Source of the DNA: Spirochaetia bacterium UBA5368 | Lineage (GTDB): Bacteria > Spirochaetota > UBA4802 > UBA5368 | NCBI GenBank assembly: GCA_002407865.1 | Contig: DHPI01000046.1 | Span: 54,050-61,296, forward strand | Direction: 5' to 3' | DNA length: 7,247 bases | In this document: piece by piece, positions 1-5,901 of the stretch | Position numbering within the stretch: position 1 is the stretch's first letter | Layout of the letters: each line of letters begins with the position of its first letter | The notes under the pieces: generated by a model | What the model was told of the DNA's origin: nothing | Database searches by the model: none | What the model saw: only the letters and a program-made list of their open reading frames with translations | Position numbers and translations under genes: made by a program

Positions 1-381
1 GACGAGGAACTGAACTACATCTTTTCTATTTCGATGACGGGAATGAATGACACACAGAAGGAAAAAGCTTTTACCGCTGTCGTGAAAGACATCCCATCCG
101 AACAGTTCATGCGTTTTTATATGAAGATCTACAGACTGCATGCAATGACGCGGTATGTGCTTCACCGGCATAAGAACGAGAAGGAATGGAAAGAATATAC
201 GTATGTTAAAAACTATCTGTATCCGCCGCTTGATTCGTACTTTGCGATGATTGAAAAAAACCTTATTGCACACGATCCTGACAGCGCGCACAAACTTCCC
301 TCTATAAAAAAGAAAATCGATACAAGCGTCGTATTATATTATCGGGAACTGGAAAAAGAAAAAGAGCGGGTGGATTATTAA
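1..381 (+). CDS. 3' end of an unrecognised gene (partial)
   Basis: The reading frame is open from the first base of the window and ends at TAA 379-381, so this is the C-terminal 126 residues of a longer protein. The ATG at position 34 is internal and has no convincing Shine-Dalgarno sequence, so it is probably not the start. The visible part is soluble-looking and strongly charged. It has many Lys, Glu, Arg and Tyr residues, a helical appearance, no membrane segment, no cysteines and no metal-binding motif. It ends in a Lys/Glu-rich tail (YYRELEKEKERVDY). I do not recognise the family and assign no function. A strong hairpin begins four bases after the stop codon, so this is the last gene of its transcription unit. 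It converges with the IclR-type gene on the other strand. Confidence is high that it is coding and nil for a function. Confidence 0.75.
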   Translation, partial: DEELNYIFSISMTGMNDTQKEKAFTAVVKDIPSEQFMRFYMKIYRLHAMTRYVLHRHKNEKEWKEYTYVKNYLYPPLDSYFAMIEKNLIAHDPDSAHKLPSIKKKIDTSVVLYYRELEKEKERVDY

Positions 382-414
382 AAAGAATCCCCGATCATCA
401 TTCGATCGGGGATT
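380..414 (-). terminator. Intrinsic terminator, best oriented for the minus strand, possibly bidirectional
   Basis: A perfect 11-bp inverted repeat (AATCCCCGATC at 386-396, GATCGGGGATT at 404-414) encloses a 7-nt loop. Read leftward, the stem is followed by C and then five T residues (384-380), a classic Rho-independent layout for minus-strand transcripts. Read rightward it is followed only by ATTGCATATG, a weak U-tract. It may still help to end the upstream plus-strand gene, whose stop codon is four bases before the stem. It lies between convergent genes, as expected for a shared terminator. Confidence 0.8.
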
Positions 415-427
415 ATTGCATATGTGA

Positions 428-457
428 TTGTCTCCGGCATTTTATCCGGCCTAAAAT
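428..457 (+). promoter_or_regulatory. Candidate plus-strand promoter abutting CIRCE
   Basis: TTGTCT (428-433), an 18-bp spacer and TAAAAT (452-457) lead straight into CIRCE in the plus direction. The boxes match four and five of six consensus positions. Transcription would begin inside CIRCE and run antisense into the 3' end of the IclR-type gene. No plus-strand gene follows within reach. Because the operator is symmetric, sequence alone cannot say which of the two flanking promoters, if either, is used. Confidence 0.3.
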
Positions 458-483
458 TAGCACTCTCTATTGGAGAGTGCTAA
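457..483. promoter_or_regulatory. CIRCE operator (HrcA binding site), perfect match to consensus
   Basis: TTAGCACTC (457-465), nine bases, then GAGTGCTAA (475-483) reproduces the CIRCE consensus TTAGCACTC-N9-GAGTGCTAA without a mismatch. The pairing extends two bases further in, giving an 11-bp stem with a 5-nt loop. In many bacteria CIRCE is bound by the repressor HrcA and lies at or just after the promoter of groES-groEL or hrcA-grpE-dnaK. Neither operon is within this window on either side: the left neighbour is the end of an unknown gene and the right neighbour is the tail of an IclR-type regulator. Promoter-like sequences flank it in both orientations. As a hairpin followed by TTTT on the minus strand it could also help to stop iclR transcription, but that alone would not explain an 18-of-18 match to the operator. 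Confidence 0.85.
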
Positions 484-486
484 TAA

Positions 487-515
487 AATATAGCTATTTT
501 TTGGGCATACGGCAA
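487..515 (-). promoter_or_regulatory. Candidate minus-strand promoter abutting CIRCE
   Basis: On the minus strand TTGCCG (515-510) is followed by a 17-bp spacer and TATATT (492-487). CIRCE begins three bases after the -10 box, so the expected start site (near 480) lies inside the operator. This is the usual geometry of HrcA-repressed promoters. The -35 box matches only three of six consensus positions and the -10 box five of six. No minus-strand gene follows, only the terminator at 380-414. Confidence 0.4.
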
Positions 516-528
516 CAACATTTTATAA

Positions 529-1299
529 TCAGACTGCGGAATATCCAAGCTGCAATGACATCTGTTGCGAGGTTAGTTTTACCGCTTTTATAATCTCCTC
601 CCGTTGGGATTCTATGTTGTCGGCGTTTCCCGTGATTGCAAAGGCCGCTATGATGTTGCCGGTGTAGTTGAATATCGGCCCCCCGATGCCGGCAAGCCCT
701 TTTATGGATTCCTGGCGGTCAAACGCGATGCCATTTTTTTTGACGCTGTTGATTTCATGCAAAAATTCTTCTTTCGATGCCAGCGTTGAATTGGTCAATC
801 TATCAAACGTGCAATTGGCAAGCATTTCCTCCCGGCGCTCCTCATCCAGATTGGCAAAAAGGAGCTTTCCTATGCATGTTGTATGCAATGGAATCACCGA
901 TCCTGCCTGCGGAAATACCATGTAACGGTTTTCCGGTTCAACTCGCAACACGATGATTATTTTGTCGCCTACAAGCATGCCGACATTCACCGGCTCTCGA
1001 AACTGGAAGCACAGGCGTTCCATCCACGCGCGCGCGGTTATAACCAGGTCCATGTTTGTCGCGTATTTCATGCCGAGCTGGAAAAGCTTAGGGCCCAGCC
1101 GGTATTTGAGCGTAATGTGGTCTTTTTCGAGATAGCCCAGCGCTTCAAGCGTGCCGACGATGCTCGATATTGTGGTCTTGGGGAGGCCAAGCTTCTGTGA
1201 AAATTCGGTAATGCCGAATGTTTTTTTCTCGCTTATGAATATTTCGAGAATTGTCGAGGCGCGGTGTATTGATTGAATAAGCCGTTTGCTGTGATTCAT
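529..1299 (-). CDS. IclR-family transcriptional regulator
   Basis: This 256-residue protein has the usual IclR length and architecture. An N-terminal winged helix-turn-helix (about residues 8-60) contains ITEFSQKLGLPKTTISSIVG, the recognition-helix region. A GAF-like effector domain (about 75-250) contains PLHTTCIGKLLFA, matching the family signature PLHATAxGK, and then GIAFDRQESIKGLAGIGGPIF leading to NIIAAFAITG, the usual C-terminal effector-pocket stretch. It is a cytosolic DNA-binding protein, probably a dimer or tetramer, whose ligand would be a small organic acid or CoA ester. The ATG at 1299 fits the family N-terminus, although its upstream sequence (GGGGATAAAACCTG) is only a weak ribosome binding site. 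It is divergent from the dehydratase/ligase operon and shares the control region with it, so it is the likely regulator of that operon and of itself. The effector is not deducible. Stop codon TGA at 531-529. Confidence 0.93.
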   Translation of the reverse strand: MNHSKRLIQSIHRASTILEIFISEKKTFGITEFSQKLGLPKTTISSIVGTLEALGYLEKDHITLKYRLGPKLFQLGMKYATNMDLVITARAWMERLCFQFREPVNVGMLVGDKIIIVLRVEPENRYMVFPQAGSVIPLHTTCIGKLLFANLDEERREEMLANCTFDRLTNSTLASKEEFLHEINSVKKNGIAFDRQESIKGLAGIGGPIFNYTGNIIAAFAITGNADNIESQREEIIKAVKLTSQQMSLQLGYSAV

Positions 1300-1377
1300 C
1301 AGGTTTTATCCCCGCCGTCTTCCAGCAGGCTGATGTTAGCGTTGGCCTGGGGACGACAGCATTTGCATATTTAAATT

Positions 1378-1396
1378 AATAACGCAATAACGTTAT
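1378..1396. repeat. Tandem AATAACG repeat and short palindrome in the divergent control region
   Basis: AATAACG occurs at 1378-1384 and again at 1386-1392, an 8-bp period. The second copy is part of the 10-bp palindrome ATAACGTTAT (1387-1396). It lies just upstream of the plus-strand -35 box, where an activator could sit. It may be a second regulator site or only AT-rich chance sequence. Confidence 0.35.
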
Positions 1397-1400
1397 ATTA

Positions 1401-1429
1401 TTGACAGATTGTATTCTATACTGTAAAAT
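1401..1429 (+). promoter_or_regulatory. Sigma70-type promoter of the dehydratase/CoA-ligase operon
   Basis: A perfect -35 box TTGACA (1401-1406), an optimal 17-bp spacer and a -10 box TAAAAT (1424-1429, five of six) make this the strongest promoter in the window. The predicted start is near 1436, inside the palindrome at 1434-1460 and about 109 bases before the chosen start codon. This position argues against a start codon at 1437. Confidence 0.75.
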
Positions 1430-1437
1430 GTGAACAA
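1408..1437 (-). promoter_or_regulatory. Candidate promoter of the IclR-type gene
   Basis: On the minus strand TTGTTC (1437-1432), an 18-bp spacer and TACAAT (1413-1408) form a possible promoter. It would start transcription near 1401 and leave a leader of about 100 nt. It lies face to face with the plus-strand promoter, and its -35 box overlaps the left end of the 27-bp palindrome. One bound regulator could therefore repress both directions. Match quality is modest. Confidence 0.35.
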
Positions 1438-1460
1438 TGTACGATAATATCGTACATTGT
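1434..1460. promoter_or_regulatory. 27-bp perfect palindrome, probable operator of the IclR-type regulator
   Basis: Arms of 13 bp (ACAATGTACGATA at 1434-1446 and TATCGTACATTGT at 1448-1460) surround a single central A, with no mismatch. An odd-centred palindrome fits the dyads commonly bound by IclR-family dimers. It covers the predicted transcription start of the plus-strand operon, a position expected to block initiation. Assignment to the adjacent regulator is inferred from proximity. It does not look like a terminator, because it follows the promoter directly. Confidence 0.7.
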
Positions 1461-1489
1461 CAAATAAAATATATACGGCTTGAGGCGCC

Positions 1490-1522
1490 ATGCGTCAGGG
1501 GTCAGAGCCTGATGCGGCGTGA
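1490..1522 (+). promoter_or_regulatory. Leader hairpin with a 10-codon upstream ORF
   Basis: In the 5' leader of the operon, 1491-1499 pairs with 1508-1516 (core GCGTCAGG / CCTGATGC, with two G-U pairs) around an 8-nt loop. The same stretch is a short frame, ATG 1490 to TGA 1520-1522, encoding MRQGSEPDAA, with GAGG at 1482-1485 rather close in front. The Shine-Dalgarno sequence of the first structural gene begins nine bases after that stop codon. A translational control role is possible but unproven. Confidence 0.3.
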
Positions 1523-1544
1523 TAGCTGCAAAGGATGGCCTGCT

Positions 1545-2669
1545 ATGGACATACTGCAAAATTTTCGTCGCAATGCGGGTGCGCCGTATGAAGCGGCGCG
1601 GTCATGGAAGCAAACCGGCAATAAACCCGTCATGGCGTATTTTTGTTCATACACCCCGGAGGAAATCCTGTATGCGGCGGGCGTGTTTCCTCTCAGGATA
1701 TTCGGTACTTCCACGCATATATCCCACGCCGACGCGCATCTTCAGTCATATAGTTGCTCCCTCGTGCGGGGGGCGCTTGAGGACGCCCTTTCGGGTCAGC
1801 TTTCATTCCTCGATGGCGTGGTGTTTCCGCATACGTGCGATTCGATCCAGCGTCTTTCCGATATATGGCGCCTTAATGTGCCGATGAGGCTGCACGCGGA
1901 TATTGTGCTGCCCGTGAAACTCGATAGTGATACGTCGCGCGCCTATATGGTTGACGTGTTGCGCAAATTCCGCAGCGATCTCGAAGCATCGCTGTCGGTC
2001 ACAATCAGCGACGATGATCTTCGGCGATCAATCAGGCTATACAACCGTATCAGGTCGGCGATGAAAAAAATATACACGCTGAAAGACAAAAACCCCGCAC
2101 TCATCGGCGGCAGCGACATGCGTGCGGTAATGAAGTCTTCAATGACGATGGACCGCGCCGTGGTTGCCGATATGCTCGAGGAGCTGGCGCGCGATCTTGA
2201 AAACGGCAGCGGCGCGGCGATGCCGAAATCCGGCAAACGGCTTGTGCTGAGCGGAAGCCTGTGCGATCATCCGGATGTGTATGCCATCATCGAGAAATCG
2301 GGCGGATTTGTCGTATGGGACGATCTCTGTAACGGGTCACGGTATTTTGAAGGTATGCTCCGGGAGACAGGCGATCCCATCGAAGCGATTGCGCAACGGT
2401 ATTCCGAGCGCATAATCTGCCCCGCAAAGCATATGGCGCTCACTTCCCGCGGCGACAATCTCGTGCGGATTGTGAAAGAGCATAATGCCGCGGGCGTTCT
2501 TTTTCTGCTGCTGAAGTTTTGCGATCCGCACGCGTTCGACTATCCCTACATAAAGGAAATGCTCGATAATGAAAAAATTCCCTCCATGCTCATGGAGATG
2601 GAGCAGGTGCTTCCGTCTGAAGGCCAGCTAAAGACCAGATTTGAGGCCTTTATTGAGATGCTGCAATAG
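1545..2669 (+). CDS. 2-hydroxyacyl-CoA dehydratase / benzoyl-CoA reductase family subunit, BcrC/BadD-like (small subunit)
   Basis: This is one of two homologous iron-sulfur subunits that together bind an acyl-CoA and carry out a radical dehydration or ring reduction after ATP-driven one-electron activation. The 374-residue product belongs to the HGD-D superfamily. It shows AYFCSYTPEEILYAAGVFPLR (residues 31-51, the usual N-terminal signature with the SYxPEE motif), SYSCSLVR (68-75), DGVVFPHTCDSIQRL (90-104) and, near the C-terminus, KFCDPHAFDYP (324-334) followed by EMEQ and GQLKTRFEAF. Cys71, Cys98 and Cys326 are the likely cluster ligands. The frame stays open back to 1437, but ATG 1545 is preferred: it has AAGGAT eight bases upstream (1531-1536), the protein then starts where family members do, and 1437 lies in the operator. 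The next gene follows after 42 bp. The substrate cannot be read from the sequence. Soluble and oxygen-sensitive enzyme expected. Confidence 0.88.
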   Translation: MDILQNFRRNAGAPYEAARSWKQTGNKPVMAYFCSYTPEEILYAAGVFPLRIFGTSTHISHADAHLQSYSCSLVRGALEDALSGQLSFLDGVVFPHTCDSIQRLSDIWRLNVPMRLHADIVLPVKLDSDTSRAYMVDVLRKFRSDLEASLSVTISDDDLRRSIRLYNRIRSAMKKIYTLKDKNPALIGGSDMRAVMKSSMTMDRAVVADMLEELARDLENGSGAAMPKSGKRLVLSGSLCDHPDVYAIIEKSGGFVVWDDLCNGSRYFEGMLRETGDPIEAIAQRYSERIICPAKHMALTSRGDNLVRIVKEHNAAGVLFLLLKFCDPHAFDYPYIKEMLDNEKIPSMLMEMEQVLPSEGQLKTRFEAFIEMLQ

Positions 2670-2711
2670 ACATGCACTGGCGCAACGATATCATAACCGG
2701 AGGATTCTATT

Positions 2712-3959
2712 ATGACTGAGGCTGTACAAACCAGGGAAGGCGAAAAGATGAAGGTTAAATCGGTCAAAAAGATGCGCGAAATAATGACCGCGTATTATAT
2801 CGAAGCGAAAACCGCGCGGCAGAACGGCAAAAAAGTTGCGTGGATTACCAGCGGCGGGCCGGTCGAGCCGCTCGTCGCCATGGATGTTATTCCGGTGTAT
2901 CCCGAAAATCATGCGGCCATGATCGGGGCGTCGCACATGGCGGTCGATCTCTGCGAAAAGGCGGAGGCGATGGGATACTGCCGTGACCTGTGCTCGTATG
3001 CGCGTTCGGATATTGCCGCGTCCCCTGTCAATGGCGGGCCCATCGGGGGGCTGCCCGCGCCGGATTTTCTTATATGCTGTAATAACATCTGCGGCACCGT
3101 AATGAAGTGGTACGAGGTGCAGGCGCGGTATTACAACGTGCCGCTTTTTATCTTCGATACGCCGTTTTGCCATACGGAGTTTCCGGATGAGGCGCGGTGG
3201 TACGTGCGGCGTCAGATCGATGAATATATAAATTTTTTAGAGAAGGCATGCGCCAGAAAATTCGATTACGACAAAATGAAAGAGGTTGGCAGGCTGTCGA
3301 TCGAGGGGCAGCGGCTGTGGCAGGCCGTGCTTGATACCACGATGAACAGGCCGGCGCCGATGTCGGCGTTCGACGCGTTTTTTCACCTTGCGCTGATTGT
3401 GACGTTACGCGGCACCCAGATCGCGGTCGATTATTACAGCGGCCTCCTCGAGGAGATGCGCGAGCGCGCGGCGCTGAAGATCGGGGCGGTGCCCGACGAA
3501 AAATACCGGCTGCTGTGGGACAACCTTCCCGTGTGGTATAAAACGAAATGGCTTTCCGACAAGTTCGCGTCGCACGGCGCATGCCTTGTTGCCGACACCT
3601 ATACGTCGGCATGGTGCGGCTCGCTGGATTATCTCAATGAAAATGATTTCATTGAATCAATGGTCGAAGGGTATACGAGGATTTACCTTAACATCGGCGT
3701 CGACGAAATGCTCAAAATAATAACGAAGATGGTGAGAAAATACGACGTTGACGGATTCGTGATGCATTCGAACCGCAGCTGCAAACCGTATTCGCTCGGC
3801 CAGTACGACATTATGAAAACCCTGCAGCGTGATATGGGTATTCCCAGCCTGATGATTGAGGCCGATATGCTGGATGAGCGCAATTTCAGCGAAAGCCAGA
3901 TCGAGACGCGCATCGATGCGTTCATGGAGATCATCAAGCAAAAAAAGGGCGGCGCCTGA
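2712..3959 (+). CDS. 2-hydroxyacyl-CoA dehydratase / benzoyl-CoA reductase family subunit, BcrB/BadE-like (large subunit)
   Basis: The 415-residue partner of the preceding subunit. Motifs in order are AWITSGGPVEPLVAMDVIPVYPENHAA as two overlapping family blocks (residues 43-69), GYCRDLCSYARSD (88-100), PDFLICCNNICGTVMKWYE (117-135), PLFIFDTPF (144-152) and HSNRSCKPYSLGQYDI (352-367). These resemble the BcrB/BadE branch of the superfamily more than the glutaryl-type dehydratases. Cys94, Cys127 and Cys357 are the best cluster-ligand candidates. There are 11 cysteines in all and no membrane segment. GGAGGA at 2699-2704, seven bases before the ATG, supports the start. A second ATG at 2748 has a poorer site. 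In bcrCBAD-type operons the activator genes follow here, but in this window a CoA ligase follows after 74 bp. The protein should form a heterodimer or part of a larger complex and needs an ATP-dependent activator. The actual substrate is undetermined. Confidence 0.9.
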   Translation: MTEAVQTREGEKMKVKSVKKMREIMTAYYIEAKTARQNGKKVAWITSGGPVEPLVAMDVIPVYPENHAAMIGASHMAVDLCEKAEAMGYCRDLCSYARSDIAASPVNGGPIGGLPAPDFLICCNNICGTVMKWYEVQARYYNVPLFIFDTPFCHTEFPDEARWYVRRQIDEYINFLEKACARKFDYDKMKEVGRLSIEGQRLWQAVLDTTMNRPAPMSAFDAFFHLALIVTLRGTQIAVDYYSGLLEEMRERAALKIGAVPDEKYRLLWDNLPVWYKTKWLSDKFASHGACLVADTYTSAWCGSLDYLNENDFIESMVEGYTRIYLNIGVDEMLKIITKMVRKYDVDGFVMHSNRSCKPYSLGQYDIMKTLQRDMGIPSLMIEADMLDERNFSESQIETRIDAFMEIIKQKKGGA

Positions 3960-3977
3960 CGGGGATTTGCGCATGAT

Positions 3978-3996
3978 ACCGCCGGGCTGCGGCGGT
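3978..3996 (+). other. Intercistronic hairpin before the CoA ligase gene
   Basis: ACCGCC (3978-3983) and GGCGGT (3991-3996) form a GC-rich 6-bp stem with a 7-nt loop in the 74-bp gap between the large subunit and the ligase. Only TGTTACAAA follows, so it is a poor terminator. It could protect or process the mRNA and give unequal subunit and ligase levels. It may equally be chance. Confidence 0.3.
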
Positions 3997-4033
3997 TGTT
4001 ACAAATACAAACCAGCATTCAGGAGGATTCGTA

Positions 4034-5749
4034 ATGTACCAGAAGAAGCCATGGCTGAAGTATTACGGGGATGTGCCCGAACACGTCGATTATCCGGAAA
4101 TTACCCTCTATGAAGCGGTAATGAAGACGGTGAAAAAAAATCCGGACGCGATTGCGTATGATTTCCTGGGATACACGTCCACATACGGGAGATTTTCGGA
4201 AGAAATCGACAAATGCGCCGACGCACTGGCGGCCCTTGGATTGAAAAAGGGTGACAGCATTACAATATCGATGCCGACCAGCCCCCAGGGCATCATCTGC
4301 TTTTATGCCGTTAACAAGCTCGGCGGCGTTGCGTCGATGATTCACCCGCTTTCGCCCCCGAAGGAGATAGAGTTTTATCTTAATATAAGTAAAAGCAAAT
4401 TTGCGCTTACCATCGACGCGTTTTACGGCAACTTTAACCAGGTGATGCATGCCACCGGCTGCAAAAAGCTTATCCTCGCGCGGATTCCGGATTATCTCGG
4501 CCTTATAAAGCGCGTTGGTTTCAATTTAACAAAAGGCAGAAAAATACCGAAAGTCCCCGCGGATGACAGGGTGATCTGGTGGAAGGACATGATGTCGGGA
4601 ACATATCCCAAAGCGCCGATGGCAAATATGAATACGCACGATACCGCGGTTATTCTCTACAGCGGCGGCACCACCGGCGTGCCGAAGGGCATTATGCTTT
4701 CACATTATAATTTCATATCGGAAGGCATGATGGTGTCATGCTGGGGCAAGCTCAATGAAACGGACAAAGTGCTTGCCATACTGCCCATTTTTCACGGTTT
4801 TGGCCTGGGCGTGTGCGTCAACGCCGCGTTCATGGGTGGCGGAAGAAGCATCCTTGTGCCGCAGTTTACACCCGAAGATGTCGCGCGCTTGATAAAATCG
4901 AAACGCCCGACATTCGTTATCGGCGTCCCGACACTCTATCAGGCGCTGAATAAAAATAAGGATTTTCAGAAAACGGACCTTTCGTGCCTGCGCGGCTGTT
5001 TCAGCGGCGCCGATACGCTGCCCCGTGAGGTAAAGGAGGAATTCGAGGCGATTGTGAAGCGCCAGGGCGGCAATGTGAAGCTGCTTGAAGGCTATGGGCT
5101 GACGGAAGCGGTCACCGCTATCATGGCGACGCCGCTGAGTGAATACCGCGAAAACAGTATCGGCATACCATTCCCTGACATCGACGCCAAGGTGGTAAAA
5201 ATGGGGACAACCGACGATATCGCCGTCGGTGAAGAAGGCGAGCTCTGCGTTAAGGGGCCGGCGGTGATGCTCGGTTATCTCGACAAGCCGGATGAAACGG
5301 CAAAGGTGCTGAAGAAGCACGCCGACGGGAATGAGTGGTTGCACACCGGTGACATGGTGCACATGGACGAGGACGGATTTTTCTTTTTCAAACAGCGGAT
5401 TAAAAGGATGATCAAGTCATCCGGCGTTAACGTGTATCCTGGACAGGTGGAGGATGTGTTGCGCAAACATCCGGCGGTGGATATGGCCTGTGTCATCGGC
5501 GTCCCCGATAAATCACAGATTTCGAGAGTCAAGGCGTTTGTCGTGTTGAAGGACACGTCAAAAGAAAGCAGGGAAATGGCCGACGAGCTTATACGTCACT
5601 GCGCGGAGCACCTGTTGAAGTGGAGTTGCCCGAGGGAAATTGAGTTCCGCGGCGATCTGCCGAAAACGCTGGTCGGAAAGGTCGCGTTTAATGTTTTGGA
5701 AGAAGAAGAAAAATCGAAACTTCGCGCCGCCGGAGAGTTCGCGGGCTGA
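4034..5749 (+). CDS. AMP-forming acyl-CoA synthetase (acid:CoA ligase, ANL superfamily)
   Basis: The enzyme activates a carboxylic acid with ATP to an acyl-adenylate and transfers it to CoA, giving the thioester, AMP and pyrophosphate. The 571-residue protein is full length for the family and has all core motifs: the phosphate-binding loop YSGGTTGVPKG (209-219), the aromatic-rich adenine motif LLEGYGLTEA (350-359), EWLHTGDM (434-441), the hinge region RIKRMIKSSGVNVYPGQVE (455-473) and the C-terminal PKTLVGKV with the catalytic lysine at 549. No signal peptide is seen. AGGAGG at 4021-4026, seven bases before the ATG, is an excellent ribosome binding site. It is the last gene of the operon and most likely supplies the CoA ester used by the two upstream subunits. 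Specificity (aromatic, alicyclic, hydroxy or fatty acid) cannot be told from these motifs. The stop codon TGA is at 5747-5749, and no canonical terminator with a U-tract follows. Confidence 0.95.
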   Translation: MYQKKPWLKYYGDVPEHVDYPEITLYEAVMKTVKKNPDAIAYDFLGYTSTYGRFSEEIDKCADALAALGLKKGDSITISMPTSPQGIICFYAVNKLGGVASMIHPLSPPKEIEFYLNISKSKFALTIDAFYGNFNQVMHATGCKKLILARIPDYLGLIKRVGFNLTKGRKIPKVPADDRVIWWKDMMSGTYPKAPMANMNTHDTAVILYSGGTTGVPKGIMLSHYNFISEGMMVSCWGKLNETDKVLAILPIFHGFGLGVCVNAAFMGGGRSILVPQFTPEDVARLIKSKRPTFVIGVPTLYQALNKNKDFQKTDLSCLRGCFSGADTLPREVKEEFEAIVKRQGGNVKLLEGYGLTEAVTAIMATPLSEYRENSIGIPFPDIDAKVVKMGTTDDIAVGEEGELCVKGPAVMLGYLDKPDETAKVLKKHADGNEWLHTGDMVHMDEDGFFFFKQRIKRMIKSSGVNVYPGQVEDVLRKHPAVDMACVIGVPDKSQISRVKAFVVLKDTSKESREMADELIRHCAEHLLKWSCPREIEFRGDLPKTLVGKVAFNVLEEEEKSKLRAAGEFAG

Positions 5750-5768
5750 GGATGTGGTGAGATGTCTC

Positions 5769-5815
5769 CTTCCGTCATGTGGAATTCACGCATTGTAATG
5801 TCCGCATGACGGAAG
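5769..5815. repeat. Branched inverted repeat after the operon
   Basis: CTTCCGTCATG (5769-5779) and CATGACGGAAG (5805-5815) are perfect 11-bp inverted arms around 25 bases. The spacer itself holds two smaller dyads: GTG..CAC around GAATT (5779-5789) and CATTGTAATG (5791-5800). The RNA could fold as a three-way arrangement. There is no T-run on either side, so it is not an ordinary intrinsic terminator. It may be the 3' end-forming or stabilising element of the operon, a regulator site, or a small mobile repeat. Confidence 0.55.
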
Positions 5816-5824
5816 TAAAAAATG

Positions 5825-5854
5825 TTGCATTTAACAGCGTGTGGGATGTATAAT
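5825..5854 (+). promoter_or_regulatory. Candidate promoter with perfect -10 box
   Basis: TTGCAT (5825-5830), an 18-bp spacer and TATAAT (5849-5854). The -10 box is perfect but the -35 box matches only three of six positions. It would start near 5861 and read into the small basic ORF at 5902 and on toward the sugar transferase, leaving a leader of about 495 nt for the latter. Confidence 0.35.
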
Positions 5855-5901
5855 ATATTGCTAACGCGGCTGCCGAATGTCATGTATGTGTAATACGGTT
5901 A

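Larger units (their letters stand above)
380..480 (-). ncRNA. Candidate HrcA-controlled small RNA of about 100 nt
   Basis: A start near 480 from the promoter at 515-487 and an end at the U-tract 384-380 would give a transcript of about 100 nt. Its 5' part would contain the right half of CIRCE. Its middle contains two copies of GCCGGA about 12 bases apart (near 450 and 438). Its 3' end is the 11-bp GC-rich terminator stem, as in many trans-acting small RNAs. A 20-codon frame (440 down to 378) is embedded but has no good ribosome binding site. The unit is inferred purely from the order promoter, operator, terminator. Confidence 0.3.

Noticed and set aside
378..440. A 20-codon minus-strand frame (MPETITYAIIPDRMM...) ending at the terminator U-tract
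   Set aside because: It has no proper Shine-Dalgarno sequence, and most of its second half is the terminator hairpin. It is noted only as part of the candidate small RNA.
457..483. Reading the CIRCE hairpin as merely the terminator of the IclR-type gene
   Set aside because: The stem is only moderately GC-rich and is followed by just four T residues, and a better terminator stands at 380-414. A plain terminator would not need to match the HrcA operator at every fixed base. A dual role is not excluded.
883..1200. A 105-codon plus-strand frame opposite the IclR-type gene
   Set aside because: The minus-strand frame has full IclR architecture. This frame has no ribosome binding site or family features.
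1437..1544. A 36-residue N-terminal extension of the small dehydratase subunit from ATG 1437
   Set aside because: That ATG lies inside the palindromic operator at the predicted transcription start and has no ribosome binding site. ATG 1545 has AAGGAT at good distance and matches the family N-terminus.
2691..3173. A 160-codon minus-strand frame opposite the large subunit
   Set aside because: The plus-strand frame carries the conserved family motifs. The reverse frame is an Arg-rich mirror typical of antisense open frames in GC-rich genes.
4736..5362. A 208-codon minus-strand frame inside the CoA ligase gene
   Set aside because: It lies wholly opposite a gene with complete family motifs, shows no recognisable domain, and has no promoter or ribosome binding site.
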